From contig JAGTJM010000006.1 of assembly GCA_020747015.1 (NCBI GenBank), positions 620,001-684,000 on the forward strand: a stretch of 64,000 nucleotides of DNA, in the 5' to 3' direction. The stretch is from Pyrenochaeta sp. MPI-SDFR-AT-0127 (Eukaryota; Ascomycota; Dothideomycetes; Pleosporales; Cucurbitariaceae). Made by a program: the position numbers and the translations under genes. Numbering within the stretch: the stretch's first letter is position 1; every line of letters starts with the position of its first letter. This document shows positions 22,699-33,097 of this stretch, in pieces. A model generated the notes under the pieces. That model was not told where the DNA came from and searched no databases. It saw only the letters and a list, made by a program, of their open reading frames with translations.

Positions 22699-24492
22699 AT
22701 GGTTTTCTTACTTGCCGTCATCGGCTTAGTTCCAGCGGTCCTCGCTACATGCACCCCAAACTCCTTCGATTATGTCATTGTGGGCGGCGGACCAGCAGGC
22801 CTAGTAGTAGCAAACCGTCTTTCGGCTAATCCAAACATTTCTGTCGCCATTATTGAAGCAGGAGATTCGGCTTACAGTAACCCAAATGTGACTACCCTTC
22901 CGAAAACTATCGCAGAATATGGTCTTGGCCTGGGTACTTTAGTTGATTGGGAATACATGAGTGAGCCGCAAAAGTATACATCAAATCGCACACTACCTTA
23001 CCATGCCGGAAAAGCGCTGGGGGGCACCACGACTATCAATGGGATGACGTATCTGCGGGCAGACAAGCCGCAAATCGACGCATGGGAAGTGCTAGGCAAC
23101 GAAGGCTGGAACTGGGACGGCTTATGGAAATACTATGTTGGGCAAGAGGAGTTTCAAATTCCAACTGAAGAGCAACAGAAGAATGGCGTAACATACAAAG
23201 ATAGTGCTCACGGGTTTGAGGGTGAGCTGGCTGTTGGATTTACGCCGTATCTTACCGGCCAGGGTGTTTTCGATATGCTCAAGAAGACTTCACTGGCGCT
23301 TGGCTACCCGTTTAACCAAGACTCAAATAATGGCAGCATGCAAGGAATATCAACCTGGCCGATGATGTTCAATGCTTCCGAGTCGATCCGCGAGGATGCT
23401 GCAAGAGCATTCTATTACCCCGTCGCAAAGAACCGGCCAAATTTGCATTTGTTCCTCAACACAACAGCCACGCGAATTATCTGGGGCGAGATACCACCTT
23501 CCTCAGATGGCCTTATCGCATCTGGCGTGGAAGTCGTGGCGTCTAACAAAACCTCGGTGGTTATTGAGGCCACCAAAGAGGTTATCATATCTGCAGGTTC
23601 GATCAGATCGCCGGCAGTACTCGAAAACTCTGGAATCGGGAATCCAGCAATCCTTGAGCCCCTTGGTATCCAAACAGTCGTTGCACAGCCGGCCGTAGGA
23701 TCGAATCTTCAAGAGCAGCCGAACCTGGGTATTGTATATGCCTCACCAACAAATTGGTCTGGGTACTCTACTTTCGTCAGCTATATGACAGCCTCTGATC
23801 TTTTCGGCACGGATCTGGATAGTGTCACAGAGGAGATTCGAGCTAACCTAAGCGCCTACGCATCAGCAATACTCGCAGACTATGCTCCTCACACAACAAC
23901 CCTCGAAATTCAAGAGGCACTTCTAAAGCACCAAGTCGACCTCGTGTTCAACTCAAATAGTACTGTATCCTTGGCGGAAGTCCTCTGGGTACCCACAGGC
24001 AACGCTATTATTGCTCAATTCTGGAACTTGTTACCACTTTCTCGAGGCTCGATCCATATCACATCTTCCGATGCCTTGATACCACCATCCATCAATCCTC
24101 AATTATTTCAACTTCCAATTGATACATATGTCCAAGCTGCCATCGCAAATCGCGTACGTGAATTCTTTGCCACACCTCCACTCTCGGAGCACGTCACATC
24201 TGAGCTCTCTCCCGGAACAGATAAGGTGCCACAGAACGCAAAATGGAGGGACGAGGCATGGCATACATGGATCAAAGAGGGATACGGAACCAATACTCAT
24301 CCTGTGAGTACATGCGCCATGATGAGTAAGGACTTTGGCGGTGTTGTGGATAATGAAGGAAAAGTATATGGGACAGGAAATGTAAGGGTGGTAGACGCGA
24401 GCATTTTTCCAACGCAAATCTCTGGTCATTTGAGTGCGAGCGTGTATGCTATTGCTGGCAAAATTGTTGACAAGATATTGGAGCAGTACTAA
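22699..24492 (+). CDS. Secreted GMC-family FAD oxidoreductase
   Basis: Single-exon gene of 597 residues in the glucose-methanol-choline family, which oxidises alcohols or sugars and passes electrons to oxygen or quinones. A hydrophobic signal peptide of about 16-17 residues precedes TCTPNSFDYVIVGGGPAGL, where residues 29-34 bind the ADP part of FAD. The GKALGGTTTINGM segment is the second family signature. The C-terminal active site shows GTNTHPVSTC, with a His near residue 534, and FPTQISGHLSASVYAIA, with a His near 577. These form the usual catalytic pair. Numerous NxS/T sites fit a secreted glycoprotein. The exact substrate (aryl alcohol, glucose, choline or another) cannot be read from sequence. 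Start chosen because it begins the signal peptide. Confidence 0.92.
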   Translation: MVFLLAVIGLVPAVLATCTPNSFDYVIVGGGPAGLVVANRLSANPNISVAIIEAGDSAYSNPNVTTLPKTIAEYGLGLGTLVDWEYMSEPQKYTSNRTLPYHAGKALGGTTTINGMTYLRADKPQIDAWEVLGNEGWNWDGLWKYYVGQEEFQIPTEEQQKNGVTYKDSAHGFEGELAVGFTPYLTGQGVFDMLKKTSLALGYPFNQDSNNGSMQGISTWPMMFNASESIREDAARAFYYPVAKNRPNLHLFLNTTATRIIWGEIPPSSDGLIASGVEVVASNKTSVVIEATKEVIISAGSIRSPAVLENSGIGNPAILEPLGIQTVVAQPAVGSNLQEQPNLGIVYASPTNWSGYSTFVSYMTASDLFGTDLDSVTEEIRANLSAYASAILADYAPHTTTLEIQEALLKHQVDLVFNSNSTVSLAEVLWVPTGNAIIAQFWNLLPLSRGSIHITSSDALIPPSINPQLFQLPIDTYVQAAIANRVREFFATPPLSEHVTSELSPGTDKVPQNAKWRDEAWHTWIKEGYGTNTHPVSTCAMMSKDFGGVVDNEGKVYGTGNVRVVDASIFPTQISGHLSASVYAIAGKIVDKILEQY

Positions 24493-24849
24493 TGCAATAA
24501 CTGAAGTTGGGTGCGGCGCGCTATCTGAGTCGCCTCTAAGCACAGATACATTGCACATGTGAGATATCTATGATGCGATTGATGGTTACGCTTTTGCGGC
24601 ACCTTGGAAGTGAGCCATGCCCCACTTTTCTCACGAACAAGGCAGCACTTGCCTAAATACATCAATGGCACTGCCTATTGCTACCTACCAACAGAGCAGA
24701 GTACAAATGTTTCTTGTTTAGAAAAATTTAGGGCTGATACTATTCAAGTACTTTACTCAACGCATTAAGCAGGTGCTTTTCGGCAAGCTCGAGTCAAACC
24801 GCCGTTATTTTCTGTCCAGCTGGCCCCACTCTCTATACAACATTTCGGG
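24493..24849. other. Intergenic region, no gene seen
   Basis: About 360 bases between two plus-strand genes. Nothing beyond expected 3' and promoter sequence. Confidence 0.4.
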
Positions 24850-25863
24850 ATGCCATCACTCATGACCATACCGCGCGAGTTGCGCGATCAGATATGTATG
24901 TATGTCCTCTTCAATGAGACTAACAAGCGACCTGAGCTCAATGAAAGCTTCGAAGGCCTGGTGGCATCTCGAACTGTTTACGATAACCCACGCTTGCATG
25001 CGTGGTGTTGTCTTGCTCTGGGCCTTCTTGAAGCGCCAATCTCAAACACATCCGGATTACTACTCGCCAATTGGCAGCTCCATGCTGAGACCATTGAAAA
25101 TATTAGCCTCTTCACGAAAGCAGCCACATACTACTTAGATGTCATCGTTTTAGATGAGATCCTGCTTCTGCCCACTTGGACTCATGTTCCGTTCCTTACA
25201 ACCCACCTCAAGCAAGTTAATACAACGTTTCGTATCTCTGGAAGCTACGACAAAAAGAAGGAACGGGCTCGCAAGCAGGAGGACAACAACGGCCTATCTC
25301 AATGTCCTTACAAGCAGTTTGGACGTTACAAGGGCTTCCGAATCGGAAACGGCGCTGGACCCGCTATAACCTGGCAGATTTACAGTGTTCTCGAACGCTT
25401 CATTCGCGTTGGTCCGACGGGAAACCGCGTTGGACGAGATGAGCATCGTCACATCACCATAGAGACACTCGAAATCAACGTCGAGACCCCTCCAAATATC
25501 GACAAATCACGTTTTGGTCCCCCAAGAAGTGGAGGTTATCGTGCTGTTGGCCATGAAGAGAGGGATGTACTCGATCCAGAATACCTTGCAGAATTCATCC
25601 TTGTGAACCTCAAAAGTCTGCTAGCGGTTGGAGAATCAAGAATAAGCAATGAATGGCTCTCGTATGGGAGGATCCTATTTGAGCATGTCGACCACGTTGT
25701 GGTAAAGTTAGATGGACAGGTGATGGAGAATTTGGATATTGCAGAGCAACTGAGGATGATATGCGGATCGGAAGAGAGCCAGGAATCTCAGGAGTGGTTA
25801 AAGGGATATCAGGAAAAAACATGGTCAAAGAGGAAACAAAGGGGCTTGAAAGTGCTTGATTAA
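24850..25863 (+). CDS. F-box-like fungal protein of unknown function
   Basis: Single exon, 337 residues. The N-terminus MTIPRELRDQICMYVLF resembles the degenerate F-box-like helix (LPxELRxxIYxYxL) that opens a large, fast-evolving family of fungal proteins. The rest has no domain I recognise. A basic patch KKKERARKQ lies near residue 135, and several long amphipathic segments follow. Such proteins are thought to act as substrate adaptors of SCF ubiquitin ligases, but the F-box is weak here and that role is not shown. The start is the first ATG of the frame and places the motif at the very N-terminus, as is usual. Confidence 0.65.
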   Translation: MPSLMTIPRELRDQICMYVLFNETNKRPELNESFEGLVASRTVYDNPRLHAWCCLALGLLEAPISNTSGLLLANWQLHAETIENISLFTKAATYYLDVIVLDEILLLPTWTHVPFLTTHLKQVNTTFRISGSYDKKKERARKQEDNNGLSQCPYKQFGRYKGFRIGNGAGPAITWQIYSVLERFIRVGPTGNRVGRDEHRHITIETLEINVETPPNIDKSRFGPPRSGGYRAVGHEERDVLDPEYLAEFILVNLKSLLAVGESRISNEWLSYGRILFEHVDHVVVKLDGQVMENLDIAEQLRMICGSEESQESQEWLKGYQEKTWSKRKQRGLKVLD

Positions 25864-26462
25864 AGTGGAATCATCTCAGGTGCAAATTGAATGCAAGGGA
25901 TAATAGTCTGGAGGCTATCCACCAGATTATTGTTCCACCAGGCTGTCGCCAAGGCTGAAGAAATGGACGCCTGAAAATTCTGTGACGAGTAGCATCACTT
26001 TTGATTGTATGGACGAAAGGCGGAAGAACTTATGCTCATCACTGTAACTTATATTTCTGAAGTATAAAGTGTCATTATCGTGCTCTAGAAATGAGGTCAC
26101 TCGTGGCTCATGGCTATAGCTGGGTGCGGCGCACCCTGCTCTTTTCACAACTACGTGTCTTATCCAGCGGATAGTACATTCCCATTCTCTTGTTTCTCTA
26201 ATATGATAACGTAATTTTCAACGCCTGGAATGGCTGCAGGCCACCCATCTGAGCAGCACCATGCAGTTTCTTGGGGCCGTGATAGCGGGGCAGATACGCC
26301 TCCAATGCAAGCGCTGACATGCAAGGCTATAATAATTGGCAAACCCTCAAAATCGCAAGGCAGATTTCATGACATACCTCTGGTAGTGGAGACTTTAGTG
26401 GATAGACTTAATTTCAATATTTTATACTCTAGCTAAGCTGTTAGCTTGGTCTACCCCGCAGG
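25864..26462. other. Intergenic region, no gene seen
   Basis: About 600 bases without a supportable gene. It lies upstream of the NLR gene. Confidence 0.4.
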
Positions 26463-26546
26463 ATGGACCCTCTTTCCGTTTGCGCCAGTGTCCTCGCTCT
26501 CATGACTGTGACAGCAAAGACAGTAAACTTGCTAAATTAATACAGC
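26463..26546 (+). other. In-frame N-terminal remnant of the NLR gene, ended by a stop codon
   Basis: The ATG at 26463 opens MDPLSVCASVLALM, the standard start of fungal Helo-like N-terminal domains in NLR proteins. The frame continues for 25 codons to a TAA at 26538-26540. It then runs on without a shift into the NLR reading frame at the ATG at 26547. No intron with good splice sites removes the TAA in phase: the 23-base candidate starting GTAAAC at 26523 is too short and breaks the frame. The segment is therefore an upstream frame or a lost N-terminus. Confidence 0.65.
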
Positions 26547-29500
26547 ATGGCAGTCAAAGGCGCCCCAGCGGAAGTCAGTACCTTGATTGAAGAGTTGAAG
26601 CTGCTCAATGGAATTCTGGCAGACATTGAAAGGGCATACACCTCGAAAGCTGCGGATGGAAATGGTGCTGATGGAAATAGTGAGACGTTGGTCACAACTC
26701 TTGCTGCCTGTCAAAAGCATTTGCTCGAGACACTTCGAATGCTCGAGGAAAGCGGCATGATTGCAACTGCGGACTCTACCACGAAAGAGACTGGAAATCG
26801 ATACAAAAGTCTCTTCAAAAGGATGAAGTATCCGCTCAAGAGGCAGGATGTGCAACGATCACTTACCGTTGTTCGAGATTACAAAGCCAACCTCTCTTTG
26901 GCATTGTCAGTTGAAGATAGGTGAGTAAATTTATGAATCCTGTCGACCGCAATCAAGGTAAATGAATGAAGTCAGAAATTAATCATTGTTAGAAAATCAA
27001 CCAATGTAATACAGTCCATGCTTTCGCGTCTTGAAGCTGCTACTATTCGCTCAGAGGAGAATATGGGAAGTCTGCAAGATCAAAACAGCCAGCTCCTCCG
27101 CATGTTGATCAGTGGCATGAGCAATATGAGCGCCCCACCTTCATATGGCACCGTGATCACTCAAATCGAGAAGCATTTTGAAGTCCCTCAACGACCAACT
27201 GCTACGTTTGTAGGGAGAGAAGATATTCTTCAAACTATAAATACACACTTTGATCGAGTTGGGAGTGTCGCTGAGCAACGGCGCTGCGCATTATACGGCC
27301 TCGGGGGAAGCGGAAAAACACAAATCGCTCTCACATTTGCGTTCAGGCATCGGTCGAAGTACGACAACATCTTTTTCATCAACGCTGCATCTGTAGATTC
27401 GGTGACCAATGCCTTCAGCAAAATACATCAGGTGCTTCAGCTAACTGCAACTGATTCTGACGAAGACAAGATTGAAGCCGTCAAATACTGGTTTGCAAGA
27501 GGAGATAATACTAACTGGCTCATCATCTTCGATAACGCAGATGACTTGATGGAGGTTGATTTACCCGCATTCTTCCCACTTGCGGACAGTGGCGATATTC
27601 TCATTACAACAAGAGACGCACAAGTAGAGGACCCGGATATTACTACCAGTGCTATCCACCTTGATATGCTCACGCCTGAAGACGCCAAAGAGCTTTTGCT
27701 CAAGCGCAGTTCGATCAGTTCTGCGTTGAGTAATGAAGAAGATACCGCAGCAATTGACATTATCCAGCAACTTGGATGCTTGCCGCTCGCTATCGATCAA
27801 GCGGGTGCTTACATCCAAGCCAGAAAGATATCGTTCAAGGCCTATCGGTCACTGTATGAGAAACAACAACAGTCTCTTCTTGGTTACCGCTCGAAATTTT
27901 CAAAATACCAGAAAACAGTATACACCACTTGGGAATTGTCTTTTCAAAAAATTGAAACAGAGTCCCCAGAGGTTGCAGAGTTGCTCCTGCTCCTATGCCA
28001 ATATGATGGTTCTGGAATTTCGGATACGATGCTCGAAAGGGGTGTTTCGACCCAGCTATCCTATGGGCGCGACGGAGAAGAGCTAAAGCTGCCTGCAGAA
28101 AGATCTGGGGTTCCAAAGAGCTTGATCGATTTGCTCTCGGACGAGTTCCAGTTTCATGAAGCGGTGGCGAGGTTGGTCTCGTTCTCGCTAGTGCAACGCA
28201 CAACAACTGCTGGGTTTGTTCTGCACAGCCTAGTGCAGTTCTGTGGACGTTCAAGAGTTGCAGAAGACTTAAGAAGGAATTCATTCAAAGCTTCTATCCG
28301 CTTGATAAGCCATGCCTTTCCTAGGGGCAGCCTTGACGATTGGTATGTAACGTTTATTTCAGTGCGATGGTCGAGCCATTCTTATTTCATCAGTAGGCTA
28401 ACTTTCTTTGACTATAGGAATACTGCATACAGTATTGAGTTCTTGCCACAAGTGGAGCACTGCTGCCAGCAACTCGAAAATGCTCTTGCGTCAGGACATG
28501 ACGTGAATGACATTAGCGCTATCGCAGCCTCCATGTTTCTCTCCGCTTATCATTTCGCTAATGTTCACTGGTGTGAACGTTTTGTGAAAATTTGCGAGAC
28601 TCTACTCATGCTTAGTCCATCTGAAACTGATGAAGCTGGTCTAATGACAGATCCTGAATTCCTGGCTGCTTTTGTGGTGGAACGCCGAGGAAAGATCTCA
28701 CCTCAACTGGGAAAAAATGAAGAAGGGATACATGTTTTATCTGACTTTATCAAAAAGCATCTCAGTGTCGAGAATAGGGATTCCATGACATCCGTTGACC
28801 TGGTCAAAAAGACTCCTAACCACCTTGCTAACTCGATGCAAGGTTGCGTGCATGTACTTTTGGCGCACCAGCTCATTCTTGCCGGCCGAGAGACAGAAGC
28901 CGTACATTACCTTCAGAGCTGGAAGGTATTGGAACCATCTTCCATCTCCGAACGAGGTGTCATCCGATATCGCGACCGGACTTTAGCGGACGCATATGTC
29001 GCGAAAAAAAGCTGGGCTGAAGCTGAAACCACGCTACGTTCTCTACTCGCCCCTGATATGCCTGACGCTGAATCCTTTCGAGGCACTTTGGGTGAAGGAT
29101 GGGCACTGCAGCAACTCGCTGAGATTTTGCATGAGACAGGGAGGCACAAAGCTGCAAGTGAGCTGCTTTTACCCGCAATAGTATCCAGGGAGGACTCTGG
29201 AAATGAAGATCGCGAAGACACAATATCTCTTGTGCTTGTTCTGGTCGCATGTCTACTTGCAGACAGTGCGTATGATCTCGCCCTCATTCATCTAATGAAG
29301 CTACGCCAATTGCTGGAACCCAAACTCGGAAGAAGCAATAGTACGATAATGAGGCATATTACCAATATGTGGTGCCTGACAGCTCGATTATCATGTTACC
29401 TGAAAGATTGGAAGGAGGCCAAAATGTGCTGGGAGAGAGCACATGAGTCGGCAAAACAAGTGACGTGGCCAAACGGATTTATGATTGGGGCGATACGATA

Positions 29501-29678
29501 TTCTCTGGCCTACGTATTATGGAAATTGGATATTCTGAAGGATGTATCGTTCCAGGACGTAAAGTTTGAGGTGCAAGGAACGAACTTAGTACAGGGAAGG
29601 CGACTGGAGAATGTGGGCATCGACGCTGAGTGGACTGCAACAATGACAGAGGCGAGGGATGATATGTTGCGCGTCTAG
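26547..29678 (+). CDS. Fungal NLR protein: Helo-like remnant, NB-ARC, helical repeats
   Basis: STAND-class NTPase of the kind linked to heterokaryon incompatibility and regulated cell death in fungi. Exons 26547-26920, 26993-28342 and 28418-29678 give 994 residues if the second intron is spliced. The N-terminal part is helical and resembles a truncated Helo-like domain. The NB-ARC module begins near VGREDIL and has a P-loop GLGGSGKT (about 227-234), a Walker B region NWLIIFDNADD, a sensor segment DILITTRD, and a GLPL-type motif CLPLAIDQAGAY. The C-terminal half is helical and TPR-like, with repeated leucine/alanine helices. The 75-base second intron (28343-28417) has good ends (GTATGT...TATAG) but leaves the frame open if kept. 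The start is uncertain because a TAA interrupts the conserved opening just upstream. Confidence 0.85.
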
Positions 29679-30399
29679 TTCAATAGTGTATAATTGTAGT
29701 ATACGTATATGGTGGGCATAGTGCTTCTCTTTCAAGGAGGCTGTTGAAAGCCTTCGAGATACCTAAGCTATGTATAGGTGGTCACATGCGAGCCAGACTC
29801 AGCACTTGCAGTGGCACAACAGCTTGGAGGTACGCAGCGTTGCGGACGGCACAAGGTGCATCTTAGGCGCGCAAAAAGGGGTCTTGCGTCTTCCTACACT
29901 CACACCCATCGTTGGATCACTGGACTCTCATAGCTCTTTTTGGCTGCCTGTACCAATTTTAGCCCTGCAACATATTTCCCAAGGAAGGATCAAAGATTTG
30001 TAGCATATATGAATGCTGTGTAATAGAAAAAATCAATTACGGTAGATCAGATTATTCAGGAATGAATTGTCTCTATCCGCAGTGTTGATCAACCAGCCGA
30101 TCGTACTACTGCGTCCTTGCGTAAAGAGTTTATACACAGCCGATTGTTACCAGGACAAGGCCTAGGAACCGAAGAATAAAGCTCCGCCACTTAGATAAGC
30201 ACGTATTGCATTTTTTCACTTGGAGACGGTCTGGATCGAACCTCATGTCATGTTCGGCCTGATGGTTGGTGTCGCCGTCGGCATCTACTTCACTCGCCGA
30301 GCCGAACGCACTCTTTAGTAATTCCGTGCAACCCAAAGCGAGAGAATGTATTAATCAGTTTTTGATATCAAAAATCATTCTGACCTTGTTTTCCCCACC
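29679..30399. other. Intergenic region before the aldolase cluster
   Basis: About 720 bases with no supportable gene. CTCGCCGAG occurs at 30293-30301, about 100 bases upstream of the aldolase ATG. Similar words occur in the divergent promoter at 33.3-33.7 kb. Confidence 0.4.
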
Positions 30400-31393
30400 A
30401 TGTTCAGCGATTATTTGGATAATCGTGAGAGTTCTCGAAACAGAATGCCGTTCCCTTCTGCCACGACAACCGCAATCCGTAATCCTCGACTACGCCTGCT
30501 TAATGCTCTTCGAAACAACTCAAAACCTATAATGACTTTCCTGGGTCTACCGTCCTTTCGTACCGCCCAAATTGTAGCTCAGACTGGCGTCGATGTCAGG
30601 ATATTCCACTTCACGAGAGGATTTTCACTGATATTTACGTAGGCCATCATCATCGATTGCGAGCATGGCCATATAAGCGATGACTCGATGCACAGCTCGA
30701 CAGCCGCTATCGCTGCTTCAGGAGTCTCGCCGCTCATTCGTCTGAGGATGACTCATGTGGACTTGGTTAAAAGAGCGTTAGACGCGGGCGCACAGTAAGT
30801 GTTACAAGCGCTGCATAGTACCAAATCTGACTCTATTATAAGCGGTATAGTTATTCCTCAAGTGAATACTGCTGATGATGCGAGAGCCATTGTCTCCCAC
30901 TCAAAGTTTCCTCCGCATGGGCTTCGAGGGCAAGGCTCCCCGTTTCCCGCCATAGCTCACGGCATCGACATTCCAACATATCTCAAAACAGCAAATGAAA
31001 CTGTTCTCATCTGCGTTCAAATTGAAACAGCTGCGGGTGTCCAAAATGTCGATGCGATCTGTGCTGAGCCTGGTGTTGGTAAGCTATCAAATTTTACGCC
31101 ACAAGCAATGTCTTGCTAATTAAAATTAAGACATGATATTCATCGGGCCTAATGACCTTGCGTTATCACTTCTTGGATACGTACCAGCAAGGGGCAATGA
31201 GCCTGAGTTTGTGAGTGCCATTGAGAGGATTGTTGCGGCAGGTAGAAAGCATGGCAAATGGGTTGGCCGATTATCGAACAATGGCGCTCTCTGCAAGGAA
31301 CATCTAAGAATATTCGACACTGTTGCATTAAGTTATGATGTCCGGGCACTTCAGAATTGGTATATGGCTGAACTGCAAATCGCACGCTCATAA
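30400..31393 (+). CDS. HpcH/HpaI-family aldolase (class II pyruvate-type)
   Basis: Metal-dependent TIM-barrel aldolase that splits or forms 2-oxo-4-hydroxy acids, releasing pyruvate or a close relative. Exons 30400-30594, 30643-30794, 30843-31078 and 31131-31393 give 281 residues. Introns are 48-52 bases. The first donor (GTCAGG) is weak, but the join gives the conserved TGVDAIIIDCEHGHISDD. Other family signatures are DAGAHGIVIPQV, the metal-binding glutamate in CVQIETAAGV, and the metal-binding aspartate next to MIFIGPNDLALSLG-like sequence at the last exon join. An in-frame ATG at 30445 is an alternative start; the one at 30400 has the better CACC context. It converges on the bis-RraA gene, 327 bases away, and belongs to the proposed cluster. 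The substrate is not known. Confidence 0.9.
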
Positions 31394-31720
31394 ATTTGTT
31401 TTTTGTGCCTGGAGAATGATTTTACGATGTAAGAAATTCTAGAAGTATTATTTTCACAATGCTTAGAGTGGGGCAGCTGTGAGATAGTGAGTGTTTACAT
31501 TACCAACGGCGTGATGGCGAACGTAGTGGTCTGGCTGAAGTCTGAGTAGTATCTTATCTATTTCTAAGCTGCAATTACTCTTGATCAAAGTATATGAGCC
31601 AAGTCGCAAGTAAATTTATCTATTGTGGAACTTTCATAGCCCAGAGGAACACACCATTAATGCTGCAAGATCATATTCACAAGAACGTATTTCATCTTAA
31701 GTAAATTGCCCCCATGATCA
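31394..31720. other. Convergent 3' intergenic region
   Basis: About 330 AT-rich bases between two convergent stop codons. I see no gene; it should hold both transcript ends. Confidence 0.45.
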
Positions 31721-33097
31721 TCATCCCTGGCGCTGCAAGGTATGATAACCAAGTTTCTCTCGTGCTTCACCTAGTGTAACACCGCCAGCGATCATCTGTC
31801 GAATGCGTTCCTCGCTCTTCTCAATGTTCTGTGCAACTTCGGCTACCTCACGAGCTCGACATCGCGGAACAATAACAACACCATTCGCATCAGCAACGAC
31901 TATGTCGCGAGGGTTGACTCTCACTTTACCAATGCCAACTGCCTCATTGACACCTCCTACTTGAACCCGGTCCTTACCGGTGCGCATCCAACGTCCAGCA
32001 GTGAAGAGCGGATAGTCATCCTTGATGGCACGATTCACGTCGCGACACACCCCATCAATAACAGTTCCAGCAATACCACGTAAACTGGCATACTGGGTCA
32101 TGATATCGCCCCAAACAGTACAATCAGTACGGCCACCATTATCAATAACCACAAAATCTCCTAAAGCAACATCGTCGATGAAGTCGCCCACACTCCCTGG
32201 CGGGTCGCTAGCAGGCACATATCGAACAGTAAAGGCCGTTCCAACGGTGACCTTTTTATAATTTGCCAGAGGCATTATACCACATGCTTGTCCAAGAATT
32301 CCAAGTTTGTCTAGTGCGTCAGAGACAGCAGGGGTATCCAAATCGGCGAACAGTGCTACTAGCTCTAGATCCTGAGCACTCGGTTCTCTAGCATTTGATT
32401 TGGAAACTGTTGCGGTAGCTGTGGTCGTGTGGGGCCGCGAACTTTTCCAGATAGCTTCGAATTGAGTGTCGTGCATGACTTCAGACACTGGTTTCCCAGC
32501 TCGAACATCACGAAGCATGTGAGATTGACGGCGATCGATCCTTTCGGCAAGATCCAAGACTTCTTCGATGCGCTGAGCAGGGATGAAAACTGTCCCGCAG
32601 CTATCAGCGATCACATAGTCATCCTGCTGTACCGTGGCTCCTTGCATTTGCAATGGTTTGCCAGAGTCAACTTGCACCAATCGATTCCGTGCGCTGATCA
32701 TAGTTACTCCACGACCGTAAACGGGATATCCGATTCCGCTGCTGCCATTTATGTCACGACTCATGCCGTCAATGATTGTTCCACGGATTCTTTTTTGTTT
32801 AGAGGCATTGGCCACGATATCTCCCCAGCATGAGATACCATCTATGCCACCTGAGATCACGAGAATCCGATCATCCGTCGTCACGGCATCTATGACTGGG
32901 GTAAGGAGATGAGTTGTCGGGGCCGCGTCAGTCTTGGGCCCAACTTGCACGGTGCTAGCCCGTCCAACGATTTTTGGACAGTTCCAAAGTGGGCGCAAGC
33001 CATATGTCGCTCCCTTTAGACGGAGGAAATCCAAAGCATCAGATACGGTATTAGTATCGAGTGCTGAAAGGCGGTCGATGATGGTGGACGGGCTCAT
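31721..33097 (-). CDS. Tandem fusion of two RraA/HMG-aldolase-like domains
   Basis: Single-exon gene of 458 residues containing two full RraA-fold units in tandem, about residues 1-210 and 240-458. RraA-like proteins include 4-hydroxy-4-methyl-2-oxoglutarate (HMG) aldolase and oxaloacetate decarboxylase. Both units keep the D-X20-R-D motif of that enzyme class: D93...R114-D115 in the first half and D331...R352-D353 in the second. Each half opens with a matching helix (ALDTNTVSDALDFL versus DLDTPAVSDALDKL). The linker is rich in T, S and A. The start is at 33097: the frame runs upstream but offers no earlier ATG. Most family members have one domain of about 200-230 residues and trimerise. It is divergent from the alpha/beta hydrolase and convergent with the HpcH/HpaI aldolase. 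Confidence 0.9.
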   Translation of the reverse strand: MSPSTIIDRLSALDTNTVSDALDFLRLKGATYGLRPLWNCPKIVGRASTVQVGPKTDAAPTTHLLTPVIDAVTTDDRILVISGGIDGISCWGDIVANASKQKRIRGTIIDGMSRDINGSSGIGYPVYGRGVTMISARNRLVQVDSGKPLQMQGATVQQDDYVIADSCGTVFIPAQRIEEVLDLAERIDRRQSHMLRDVRAGKPVSEVMHDTQFEAIWKSSRPHTTTATATVSKSNAREPSAQDLELVALFADLDTPAVSDALDKLGILGQACGIMPLANYKKVTVGTAFTVRYVPASDPPGSVGDFIDDVALGDFVVIDNGGRTDCTVWGDIMTQYASLRGIAGTVIDGVCRDVNRAIKDDYPLFTAGRWMRTGKDRVQVGGVNEAVGIGKVRVNPRDIVVADANGVVIVPRCRAREVAEVAQNIEKSEERIRQMIAGGVTLGEAREKLGYHTLQRQG

